64,000 nucleotides of DNA from Globodera rostochiensis (taxonomy: Eukaryota; Nematoda; Chromadorea; Rhabditida; Heteroderidae), in the NCBI GenBank assembly GCA_018350325.1, contig JAEVLN010000009.1, positions 2,191,388 to 2,255,387 of the forward strand, given 5' to 3'. Within the stretch, counting starts at the first letter, position 1. Each line of letters starts with the position of its first letter. Shown piece by piece: positions 1 to 10,464 of this stretch. A program made the position numbers and the translations under genes. The notes beneath the pieces are model-generated. The model did not search any database. It saw only the letters and a list, made by a program, of their open reading frames with translations, and was not told the origin of the DNA.

Positions 1-590
1 AATTTATTTGCAAAATATCGTTTTATCTAAACAAATAAAATGTCATAAATCGTAAAATTTCACATTTTGTGAATGTTTTTATGTGATTAGAAACGAGCTA
101 AGCGATTGAGTAAATGCCCAAAAACAATGGGACGAATTCTTGCAATTTTAGCATTAAAACGTTGTTTAAAAAAACTAATGATTCAATACTTTTGTTTCAT
201 ACAAAACAAAGGTTTATATCTAAAGACCACGCAAATCACGAATACATCCTTAAAAACGAAAATTCTTGATTTTGTATATTAAAATAGGAATTTTTTTGAA
301 CGGAGGTCGCCAATTCTTAAAACAAATGGCAACAGTTCTTTTATATCAATTTTTATATCGCAATTTACCGCTTAGGTAACCTTTCGCCAAAAGTTTCGAC
401 ACGAAAAGAAAAATAATAAACAATTCAAAAAACCCTCTGAATGGCGGGCAGACAGCGTGTTTTAGCCCGTATAACCTTTTCCCGTGTCTTTTGAAAATTC
501 CGACCTCAACAAATAACATTAAAGGCAAAAATGGGGGGGGGATGGGTTCAGACCGGAAGCCGTACAAATTCCCCAAATGTGATTTGACTG
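1..590 (-). promoter_or_regulatory. Upstream region of a LAPTM-like gene lying off the left edge
   Basis: No gene is seen here. The stretch matches, in the same minus-strand order, the DNA just upstream of the five LAPTM-like genes. It has the block resembling TTGCAAAAT..CGTTTTATCTAAACAAAT at 8-43, the 'gagctaagcgattgagtaaatg' type block near 95-117, and the 'aacctttcgccaaaagtttcgacacgaaaag' type block near 378-410. By comparison with copies 1 and 2, the start codon should lie within about 10-20 bp left of position 1. Inference: this is the promoter and 5' region of a sixth copy. Confidence 0.65.
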
Positions 591-689
591 AAATTGATTG
601 AAGCTTCTGCATCAAAGCTTTCATTGGTAGCACCGGATGGTTACGCTTTCCATCGATCAATGGCGATCAAAAGATCAACACCCAAAACA

Positions 690-825
690 ATAATCCTTTT
701 TTGCGACATCGTAACGCACAAATTAACAATAAAAGTGTCATACAAACGAAGAGCAAATTATGTAATTATCAGAAGATCGTCCTAATTTGCTTTAATCACC
801 AATCAATCATCAATCACATCGATCA
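690..825 (-). other. Conserved 3' flank of LAPTM-like copy 1
   Basis: This block directly follows the stop codon of copy 1. It recurs after copies 2-5 and after both DCN1-like genes. In coding orientation it has a TGATCGATGTGATTG-like start, then ATAAAAGCATAATTAGG, a TACATAATTACGGTCTTCG-like core and ATGACACTTTTATTG. It is probably 3' UTR with a polyadenylation region; that role is inferred. Confidence 0.6.
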
Positions 826-1971
826 TCAGAAGTGAGGGCGATAACGGCGACTTTCAACCTCCCTGGCCGCCAAGAATCCACGGACAATAATGGAGTAGAA
901 CCACGAATGAAAAAGAATTGTCACGACAATGAAAACCACGATTATCATACAACCATTAGCTGAAAACAGCTAAATGAATCATTCGTTTTAAGAATCTGTA
1001 AAAGGATCCAGAACAAAAAAAACCGTCTTTTAACTATAATTAATTATCCATAAACGGGATTCAAAAAATCCAATGCCGAATTATGGGAAAATGCTTTTAT
1101 TATTTGTTTGCTCTCCCCGTTACAAAACGTACAGTTGGACAACGAACACATATTAAAAAACGCAAAGCAAATAAACCAGCGAATGATCACATCAACGACC
1201 TTAAATTTGTAAAATGTATTGCTTTTATAGTGTCCAAAAGGTTAATTGGTATAATTAAGTTTTGTTTTTTAAACGAAAGCACAGAAAGTTTTCTCGGATG
1301 TGCTTGGGCGTCGCCCAAAGGGTAATACCAAAAGAGACGACGTTTTATTAAAGGATTTTGTGATCAATTTTACCCCCCGTTTTGCGACAATGTTATAGAC
1401 AAAATTTGTCCATCCCTGACAAAGATCGGGCCAAACCAATTTTCGAGCCCAACCCAATCCCGAAAAACCCCCCAAAAATCGATCGGGATCCTGACAAATC
1501 ATGATTCTGATCAATCCGTAAAAGAAATGCACCCCGGCAATCAGGTATGGCACGAACAACAACGGATTGCGCGCTTGCTGTGCAAAAATGACCAGCAAAC
1601 AAGGACAGGCAAAGCCTATGTTGAACTAAATTAATTTTGGCATTAAAAACTCATTAGGATACATTTGGGTTCTCAAAATTCGATAAGTACACATTTTCTT
1701 GCATTTCACTGCAAATTAACTTACCATTCCGAACAAAAAGTGCTTTGGGCCAAAGAAGAAGAAAATTGCCGATATCATATAGATCACCCAGCTAACAATC
1801 GCGGCCACATAAGTGCCCTTAATTAAATAAAACAATTAAAAACAAAATGTTTTTTTAGAATTTCTATTTCACCGTTTCAATGCTGACGCAGCCACAACAG
1901 CAGGTTGTGCCACTTTTGTTGTTGTTTGTACCATATTTGTATTTGTTGATTGCGCCAATTTCGTTGTTCAT
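826..1971 (-). CDS. LAPTM4/DUF7027-like four-span membrane protein, copy 1
   Basis: Five exons on the minus strand: 1971-1873, 1817-1725, 1625-1533, 1199-1133 and 959-826. All junctions are GT...AG and all phases agree, giving 161 aa. The N-terminus is short and rich in Asn, Thr and Ser, then has a Cys cluster (TCCCGCVSIET) reading into GT at the exon 1/2 join. That CC..(E/R)TGT pattern precedes the first membrane span of LAPTM4 and DUF7027 tetraspan proteins. Hydrophobic spans lie in exons 2, 3, 4 and 5. The C-terminus is basic (SRRYRPHF). LAPTM-type proteins sit in endolysosomal membranes; this role is an inference from a short motif and topology only. This is the shortest N-terminus of the five copies because it lacks the repeated SVATNKA-type block. 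Confidence 0.72.
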
Positions 1972-2276
1972 TTGATGAAAATTATTTGCAAAATTTCGTT
2001 TTATCTAAACAAAAAAATTTCCACATTTTGTGAGTGTTTTTATCTGATTGGAAACGAAGCTATTAGCAGAAGTGCCAAAAACGATGGCAATAAACAACAA
2101 TAAAGGCAACAATGAGGGGGAAAGACGGAACACGAGAATGTCATCGGGGCTGTCAGCTTTTTGATTTTGTATTCTGATTAATCAAAATCGATCAAAGAAA
2201 ATGCCTGCTTAAGTTTCCGATGCTTAATTCTGTGAAATCGGCAAAAATAAACAATTGTTGTTGAAAAAAGCGATTG
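1972..2276 (-). promoter_or_regulatory. Upstream region of LAPTM-like copy 1
   Basis: The sequence repeats the TTTCGTTTTATCTAAACAAA block found upstream of all copies, about 15-30 bp from the start codon, followed by the CACATTTTGTGAGTG-type block. No open gene is seen. The conservation suggests a promoter, but no defined factor site can be named. Confidence 0.5.
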
Positions 2277-3190
2277 GGTACGTTTGGGCGCTCACGGTTG
2301 GGCGCTCACGGTTGGGCGCTCACGTTTGGGCGCCGGGTACGTTTGGGCGCTCACGTTTGGGCGCTCACGGTTGGGCGCCCGGTATGTAAGGTAGGCTAGT
2401 CAAAATTTTTGAAAAATTTTTTAAAGTTTTATTAAGCAATATTTTTTTTAAGGCTCTCATATAAACCTAGCTTAGGCTTTACAATTTTTTTGAAAAAAAA
2501 AAAGTTTAAAAAGTCGATAAAAAGGTGTTTCTAGGGGTCTTCGGGGGCGTAGAAGCGCATTCTGACCTCCATTTCGACCATTTCTAAATCCCGAACTCAA
2601 TTCGGACAATTTTTCGAAAACTCAAAAAATTTCAAAAATCAATTTTCGTCTTAAAATTGTTCAAAAAGCATGAATTCGGTCGTTACTTGCTTTTTCGTTG
2701 TTATTTTGTGCTTTTAAAATATTTAGAAAAAATTTTAAATCCAAAAATGTTCGAATTCGGGTTCAGGGTTACAAAATCCGAGCTTGGGTTCGTGTTCTAC
2801 GCATATTTTTACCCCTGAAACATGCATTTCAAAATTTTAAATTTAAAAAAAATTCACCCGGGACCGCAAGTTGCAGCCTATTAGCGCATATGCTTCACGA
2901 CCAAAATGGGTTTTTTAAGCCTCCACGCATTCCCTAATTACCCAACAGAAACATTTTTAAAATTAAAGTTGTTCAATAAATGTTTTTTGATGTGGGCGCC
3001 CAACTGATCCTTTTATAACGGGCGCCCAACCGTGAGCGCCCAAACGTACCCGGCGCCCAAACGTGAGCGCCCAACCGTGAGCGCCCAACCGTGAGCGCCC
3101 AACCGTGAGCGCCCAACCGTGAGCGCCCAACCGTGAGCGCCCAACCGTGAGCGCCCAACCGTGAGCGCCCAACCGTGAGCGCCCAAATGA
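2277..3190. mobile_element. Fold-back element with inverted 14-bp tandem arrays
   Basis: The left end (2277-2380) has about seven variable copies of a GGGCGCTCACGGTT word. The right end (3008-3190) has about twelve copies of the complementary GCGCCCAACCGTGA word. Between them is ~630 bp of AT-rich DNA with no convincing gene. The ends pair over their whole length, so the unit can fold back. No clear target duplication could be seen. It resembles the other tandem-ended elements in this window, each of which has a different word. Confidence 0.65.
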
Positions 3191-3663
3191 ACGACTCCCG
3201 AAAAAAGTTACAAAATGCTTCGTTTGTTGTACGAAAAGCGAATACAATGCCACAAATGTGTTTTTTGAATTTTTCAAAAACATTTTTCATTTCTCGTATA
3301 AAATTCAATAAAAAAATTACAATCTTTCAATTTTCCACACATTCAAAAAACATTTAATTCTACCCAAAAATGTTGCATTTATTTTGGCTCACCAAAACTG
3401 ACTCCAAACATAGCCGATTCATCGATTCATACATTCTTAAAACCATTCGAACGCAAAGAGCTGAATATTGTTAAGCTAATCGATTGGACAAATACCAAAA
3501 AAGTTATGATCAAAACTTAAAAAATCCCGATTTTTGGGCTTTAAGCCTCCACTTTTCCCCACATTCAAAAGACATTAAAATGTTTGCATATTTATTTTTG
3601 GCTAAACATTTATTTCTTTTAAAGCATATTCAGCAAACGAGTATCACTGCCTTCAAAAAAGAA
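3191..3663 (+). other. 5' region of DCN1-like gene a; left end of inverted repeat 1
   Basis: No gene is seen. From about 3375 the sequence is repeated in inverted orientation at about 15204-15520. This marks the outer end of the left arm. The arm includes ~270 bp directly upstream of the start codon. Confidence 0.55.
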
Positions 3664-5147
3664 ATGAACGAACTTAAACAGGAGGAGAAAGATAAGGTCA
3701 ATCGTTTGTTGAAAGCCCAAAACAATTTTTTCTAATCTTTTGTGGCCTGGACAATTTACATTTTCTCTGAAAGTTTTTTTCCCCCAAAAAGCTCAAAAAA
3801 CGTTTTCCGATGCTTTTCAAAAAAAAAATGGACCAATTAAATTCCATTTTCAGGTCCAGCAATTCGTCTCATTCACGCAGTCCAACGAGTACGCGGCCAT
3901 CGAATGTCTGAACAATGCATACTGGAACATGGAGATGGCGTGCGACCTGTTCTACGCGAACTCGGCCGCCTACATGGACCAGACGCCCACCGCACAGCAG
4001 CAGGGCGGCGACAACCAAAAAATTGACAAATTCTTTGCAAAATATGCAAACGGTTAGCCCCCTGTCACACCAATCAATTAATGAAATTTTGATCATTTTC
4101 CTGAAATTTGTTGTATTTTAATTACCAAATTTCTTTCAGATCCAAAGGACAAAGCGCAGAATGTGGAGTCCGACCGGATCGGGCCCAATGGAATGGTGCG
4201 TTTGCTGCACGATTTGGACATTGCTCCGACGAGTCGGTCGGCGATGGTGCTGACGTGGAAGATGCAAGCCGAGAAGCCGTGCGAATTTACGCAAAAAGAA
4301 TTCCGCGACGGGCTGACCGCCTTGAAGTAGGGGCATTTTTTCATTTTTTTTAGAGTTTTTGGTGAGATTGGCACTGGGAACGGAGTGTTCGGGACAAAAA
4401 TACTAAATTTTCGGAATCCTTCGCTCGAGATTTTCCGGGATCAAAACTCGAAACATTTTCTGGCATTAGTTCCGTCGGGACCCGGTCAGGCTTTAGTCTA
4501 CTCCCATTTTTTCTTCGTTTTTCTATGCTTTTCACTGAATAATAATTTATATTTTCACAGGCCTATCGGCACTTTGGACGCAAAAAGCTTTCGCAGCGCA
4601 TTGATCAAGGCCGAGCAGGAAACGCTTGCCGACCCGGAGAAGTTCAGCGACCTCTACCAATTCGTCTTCAAGTCGGTGCATTTTTTTTTTGTCAATTTTT
4701 CTTAATTAACTGTCTTCAATTAATTGCTTTTGCTTTTTAAGCTATGTGAAGTTGGGCAACGAGTCCAGCCTGGCGTTGGAGACCGCCGTGGCGTGCTGGG
4801 AAGTGCTGCTGGAGGACACTGGGGACGTTCGCGGTGGCATTTGGGTGGACTTTTTGCGTGCGCGCAAAGTCAAAGACATCTCATGGTAAGTCAAAAAAAT
4901 ATTTAAAAAATTTTTGTTCCAGCAAAAATGCCATCGAAGAGTTTGCCATCAAAAATGTTACACACATTTTAGAAGAATTTCAAACAAAATAAAATGTTTT
5001 TTTTGCAGGGAAACTTGGAACTTGTTGTTGAAGTTTTTGGACGAAATTGATTTTAACATGGGCAACTACGATGTGGACGGCGACTACCCGGAGATCTTCG
5101 ACCAATTTGTGGAATGGTGTCAAGATAGCAGCCTTCAGAGCAAATGA
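3664..5147 (+). CDS. dcn-1: DCN1-like protein (cullin neddylation co-E3), copy a
   Basis: Six exons: 3664-3696, 3854-4052, 4140-4326, 4561-4671, 4742-4885 and 5009-5147. All phases agree, giving 270 aa, close to the usual 250-260. The start at 3664 gives MNELKQEEKDK joined to VQQFVSFTQ, matching the N-terminus of DCN1/DCUN1D proteins. Residues ~12-50 form a UBA-like domain (QSNEYAAIECLNNAYWNMEM). The C-terminal half is the potentiating-neddylation domain, with FTQKEFRDGLTAL, YQFVFNYVKLG, a CWEVLLED helix and DISWETWNLLLKF. The family binds cullins and UBC12 and promotes NEDD8 transfer. The donor of exon 1 is GTCAAT, a weak site. Copy b is an inverted near-identical duplicate. The 3' flank is shared with LAPTM-like genes. 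Confidence 0.93.
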
Positions 5148-5353
5148 ATTCGGTCGCCGCTGGAGATACCGTCTGATGATCGATGTGATTATAATTGGTG
5201 ATAAAAGCATAATTAGGCCATCTTCTGATAATTATTACATAATCGGTCTTCGTTTGTATGACACTTTTATTGTAATTTGTGCGTTACTATGTCGCAAAAA
5301 AGGAGTTATTGTTTGTGTTGATTTGTTTTGCATTGGACTTGGTCAGAATTTTC
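5148..5353 (+). other. 3' flank of DCN1 copy a, shared with LAPTM-like genes
   Basis: After the stop codon comes GGTCGCCG...GTCTGATGATCGATGTG, which aligns with the last codons, stop and 3' flank of LAPTM-like genes (compare 48000-48040). It then runs through the same ATAAAAGCATAATTAGG and ATGACACTTTTATTG blocks. The inverted-repeat arm ends near 5353. Confidence 0.6.
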
Positions 5354-5647
5354 GGATGCTTTTCAGACCTTCTTGTTTTGCCACAATTCTTATATCAGTC
5401 AACTCCCCTAGACGGGCCCAATTAGTGTTTACTAGAGCCCGGATCCGGGTTTTTGGGCCAAAACTCAGAAAATTCCACTTTTTTATCCAAATTTAACCAA
5501 TACCAATTGATAATTAGAAGTGTGGCCTCGTTACAACAAAGTTTCTTTTTTCTTGTTAAATAATGAGAAATTTTTATCGGGTTACAAATAAGAAGGGAAA
5601 AAGTGCCAAATTATCAAAGGCAGGGAGAGGCATTTTTTTCATTTGGG
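5354..5647. other. Intergenic, no gene seen
   Basis: AT-rich DNA between the end of inverted-repeat arm a and the 3' end of NOL10. A word beginning AGAGCCCGGATCCGGG near 5434 resembles the edge of the AGAGCCCGG elements at 44-45 kb. Confidence 0.4.
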
Positions 5648-8600
5648 TCATGAATTCCTTTCCATGCGTTGCTTCTTCGCCTCCAACTTGTTCATCAACG
5701 ATTCCAACTGCTTGTACTTCTCGCTGTCCTCGTCAATTTGCATGTCCGGATCCACAAACAGACTTTCAAAGCGTGCATCATCCATTATGCCACACAGCGC
5801 ATGCTGAACAAAATGTTCCGTTAACTTTATTCAACAAAGGAGATGGTCAGTTCAGTCAAATTCCTATAGAAATTCCATTATTTTCGAGCAGGACGGACTC
5901 AACTACAACTTTTGAATTTGCTGAAACGCGCAGAAAACCTTTTTTCCCTTAAAATTAGAGAAAATGGTCCGTTTGGTTTATTCAACAAAAGCAAATTCCA
6001 TCATTTTCAAGCAGGACGGACACAACTCCAGTTTTTGAATTCTCTGAAAAGCGCAGAAAATCTTTTTTCTCTTAAATTTGCCGCCCAAAAAACCATCTTA
6101 AAATGGTGGACGAGGAATTTAGGCCAAAAACAAAAATTAGCCCACTTTCTTCGGCTGTGCCCTGGTCGAGGCGGACGCTTTGCCGTCAATGCCATCGTCA
6201 TCGCTCGCAGCAGCGTCAATGGACAGTTCGGCTTGCAGACGAGCGGCCAACTCCTTGTTCACCTTGGGCAACTTGCGTTGGCCATTGTCACGCCGCTTCA
6301 CAAAGTTCACCGCACGTTCTTGCTCCAGTTTTTGTTGAAGCTGAACAAAGATACAAAAAAATGTTTCTTTGAGGGCCATGCTTTTCCATAAAGTTCAAAA
6401 AACCATCATCACACACCCACCACCCACCTTCTTCTCCCGGTACGCTTCGACCGCACTGATTTGGCACTGATTGCGCGCCTTTTTGTACGTGCTCATGTCG
6501 ACGAAAAAGCCGTGCATGTAGGCGCGCAACGCGCTGGTGCCGACCAGCTTGGACAGGCCCAACTCCTCCAACTGTGATTTGGTGACAAATTTGAAGTCGT
6601 CATACACTAAAAAAACAATTATTGAAAATTGTACGCGGAATTCTAAATTTAAAAAAAACGGGATGATGATTATTTAAAATGTTGCTTCAAATCTGGAAGC
6701 CAACATGTCCAGCTTCAAACCCCGAAGAGTTGGAGCAGTACATTCGACTGTGGCGGATTTAAGCACATTTTATGCCCAATTTTTCCGCACCTACCGGCCA
6801 ATATATTTCTGTGAACAGAATTGGGGCCAGCAAGTTCTACAAAATTGGACGTTTTTTAAAGAGAAAAAAGGGCACTCAAACGGGAACGAACCATCACCGA
6901 TTCACGAGCACAACCACTTAACCAACAAATTGCTTGAAATTTTGTTGGTTGGTTGACTGTTGAATGGAATGAATTTTAAAGAAAATTTTGTCGATCAAAA
7001 AAAAGAAAAAATAAATAGGTATTGCCTCCGGGGCCCACCGAAAATTTGTTACTTTTTAGTGAAAATTTTTGAAATTCACTCAACCCAACCCAAACAAAAA
7101 ATTCTACACCCCTGCGGGGAACGGGTTGGGTTATGAGAGCAAAAAATGCCAATTTCTCTACTCTAAAAAATGCGTTAAAAATTGTAACACAAAAAATTTT
7201 GATGATGCCACAAAATCAAAACAATTCACGTACCCGTCGGCTTCTCCGACTCCAATTCGTCGGTGATTGACTCCTAAAAAAGATTTTGCCAAATTTTTTT
7301 TTACATTTTATTTCTGAAAACCCACCAAATGTGTGCACCACCGCGGTGCCGGTCCCAATGCGGGCACAAAATATTGTTGAATTTTCGGGTCATCATTGGC
7401 GAACATGATGATCCCTGGTTGTTATATATTTGGGGGGTACAACAATTTGGAAAATTTTTGCAAAAAAAACAACAACAAAAAAAACCTGAATTTGGATAAC
7501 GAGAAAAATCGCGCAGGTCAGTGCCCGGCTCAATGCTGGTGAACGGCTGCCCATTGTGTTCATTCCAGGCCTATGAAAATTGTAAAAATTTGGCAAAAAT
7601 AAGAAAATGGATATTTTTTGGAGGAAAATTTGGAGAAAAAAATCTTAAATTACAATAAATTTCGCGTATTTGTGCTTTTTCAAACAATTTTCGTTTTTTT
7701 TTACTTTAAGCGCCCTTCCGTCCATGCTGAGCACCAGTTCTTGCTCCTTTGCAAATTCCAACCGAGTGATTGGAAGGCCAAAATTGTGATTTTTGCTCAG
7801 GTATGGCCGGGACGAACGCAGGTCGTAGAGGAGCACCTAAAAAAATAATATTTTTTAAAAACAAAACATTTAAATTAGCACCATAAATTCTGCAAAAAAA
7901 AATAATCAGAAAGAGAGAAAAACATTGAATTTTAAACAAAATTAAAATCCAAAGTACCCCCCCCCCAAATTAAATCGGACGTTTTTTCCCCACATTTTTT
8001 TCAAGGAAGAAATTAAAAAAAAAAAAATTTTTTTTATACCCCCTAACCAAAAAGCGGAGGTTAGCGAACCCACTTAATGAGAAAAATCTGTTGCTTTATT
8101 ACTATTTTTGATTCATTTTATTGCTACAGCTGGTGGCTGAACACCTTAAAAAACTTCCCCCCCCCCTACCAAACTTTTTTTTTGATGTTTAACTCACATA
8201 ACCATTGCTCAGTCCGACGGCCAAATGCAACGCGTCCTTGAAGCAAAGACTGGACACTTCAATTTCAGACCTAAAAAAGCAAAATTTTACAAAAAAACAA
8301 GTTTAAAAAAACCCCAAAAAAAAACTAAAAAAAAAAACCCTCACCCGCCGTCCATGTCCAGCTCCAGCGTGATCGCCTTGTTCAACACACAGTCCAGCAT
8401 GGCGACCCGTCGACGGCACCGGTAGTCCCATGCCTCCACGCGCGCGTCACCGGTGCCGCACACGAACAGTTGGTGCTCGTCGTTGAACGCGCAGCACGTC
8501 AACGAGTCCGCCTCGGACCGTAACGGTTCATGGAAACGGCCCAACTCGAGGTTCAGTCGGAAAATGTCAGAACTAAAAATGTTTAAAAAAATTATCCTGG

Positions 8601-10018
8601 CAAAAACCTTTTGTTTTTTTTTTGTAAATTTTACGATGTTTGTTACAAAAATTGCTAATTTTATCCCCTTAAATTGTTTTATTCCCTCCCGAATCCCCCC
8701 TTTTTGAATACATCCTGGTGGGGATGGTCAGGGAACGTTCTGAAACGGGGGGGGGGGGGGACTCGGGCCCCTCGTATGGACAGGTACAATCTGAGTACCC
8801 GGGAATTGAATCTCGACAAGCAGAACTTCAAAAAGAACCCGAGCGAGATGCCGGACCAAAATCCCGGTTCCGGCTTATGCTTTTTGTTATTGTTTTTATG
8901 AGCTTAAAGCATTTAATATTTTTTTTATTCAAAATTCAAAATTTTGCAAAATAAAAAAACCACTCACTGACAGCCGACAATGTTCACTTCGCTGATTTCG
9001 CGACAAAATGCCATGTCGCGCCCAAAGTTGGGTATTCGAAGTCGAAAACAGCGCCCATAATTGGTGTGGAACTCAACATGGCGTTCCTCTTCAAGCAGTA
9101 TAAACTGAACAAAAATTTTGTCGAAAAAACGAAAATTTGGCAATTATTTACAATTTGTCTAAATTTTTCAACGACAGCGCCGAGGGGGGCGTTTAGCTAC
9201 GAATTGAATCCCCTTTTTATTGCTCTGTTATCCAAATTGGTGGTAAAGTTAAAAAAATAATGTTTTTTTTATTAAAAAAATTTTTTTAATAAACCTTGGA
9301 ATAGTCCTCGCTGAGCATCAAAAATTTGACCACATCAGCGTCCAAACCGCGCTCAAATTTCAGCGTCAACTCGTCCAGATCGTAACACTTCACCATCGGT
9401 TTATATGAGCCTAAACAAAACATAAAAACAATAAGCAAAATTTTCAAAATTCATACTCCAAAAATTGTAAATTTTTTTTTGAAATTTGGCTAACTTTAAA
9501 ATCTAAAAATGTTTTTGCTTGTAGCTACGTTATCACAAAGTCAATTTTGTTGATATCAACGCAGTTGGAACAGCCAGGCAGACCTCAATTTTCGTAATTC
9601 CAAACAAAATTCTGGGCCCAAAACCCCAAAATTTAATGAATTGTTGTCCAAAAAATCGCTGTCTCAATTCAATCCAATCCTCAAAAAAAAAGAAAACAAA
9701 ACCTGTGGCAAAAAAGTAATGGCCATCCGGGGAAAATGTGACCGTGTGACTGACCGATGGCATCTCCAAATCTTGGACCTTAATTAGAGCCATGCCATTG
9801 TTTAAAAAAAATTGAATTTCCAATTATAAGACCAATTGAATGCGTTTTCGAATGTCCACATCCTGCTTCTCCAATTTTCGCCGCTTTTTTGCCGTTATCC
9901 ACTTAAAAATGTAGAAAAAAAATTTTTGATTTTTTAAATTTAATTAACAAACATCGGGCAACGCTTTTCCACTGCTGAGATTATAAATTTTAACGTTGTT
10001 CGAAATTGAAACTTGCAT
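5648..10018 (-). CDS. NOL10: Nucleolar protein 10 (NOL10/Enp2), WD40 ribosome-biogenesis factor
   Basis: Fourteen exons on the minus strand: 10018-9953, 9901-9833, 9778-9703, 9410-9295, 9104-8968, 8572-8345, 8270-8198, 7836-7705, 7570-7486, 7414-7326, 7273-7234, 6606-6428, 6340-6146 and 5803-5648. All phases agree, giving 546 aa. It starts MQVSISNNVKIYNLSSGK, typical of NOL10. WD-type blades follow (YKPMVKCYD, FRLNLELGRF, RVEAWDYRCR, VLLYDLRSSRPYL). The family signatures LGPAPRWCTHLE, VYDDFKFVTKSQLEELGL and LRAYMHGFFVDM are present, then KLPKVNKELA and the NUC153-like end DDARFESLFVDPDMQID. NOL10 acts in the nucleolus in small-subunit rRNA processing. The protein stops soon after NUC153, so it is shorter than the ~690 aa human form. 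It sits between the two inverted DCN1 genes. Confidence 0.93.
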
Positions 10019-10464
10019 TTTTTGGAATAAACTAAAAGAAATCTACGGAAGAACGAACGAATATAGGGGGAACGAGTTGAGTTGTACCCAAAGGGCGTGT
10101 CCGAATTCTGTGACCAAGTCCTTAAAACAAAAAGTAATGAAAATGCTTAAATTAACTTAATTTGGCCATCTGTCTGTTTTCAAAATTTAAACGAAAACTT
10201 CTTCAAAAATGAAAGAAATCTCAAATAAAGGACGGAAAAAGACTCGTGTACCCCAAATAAAGAACAAATCTTTTAAAAAAGCAACATATCTGGCCCCGGA
10301 ACTCCGCAATCAAATAAACACGCACAGACAATATCACTTTTTTGCCATCGTAACGCGCAAATTAACAATAAAAGTGTCATACAAATGAAGACCGTAATTA
10401 TGTAATAATTATCAGAAGATCGCCTAATTATACTTTTATCACCAATTATCAATCACATCGATCA
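10019..10464. other. Intergenic, with the 3' flank of LAPTM-like copy 2
   Basis: 10345-10464 is the shared 3' block (minus orientation). 10019-10344 shows no gene; it would carry the NOL10 promoter. Confidence 0.5.

Noticed and set aside
2963..3308. WALTVGRSRLGAHG repeat proteins on the minus strand
   Set aside because: Translation of the 14-bp tandem end of the fold-back element.
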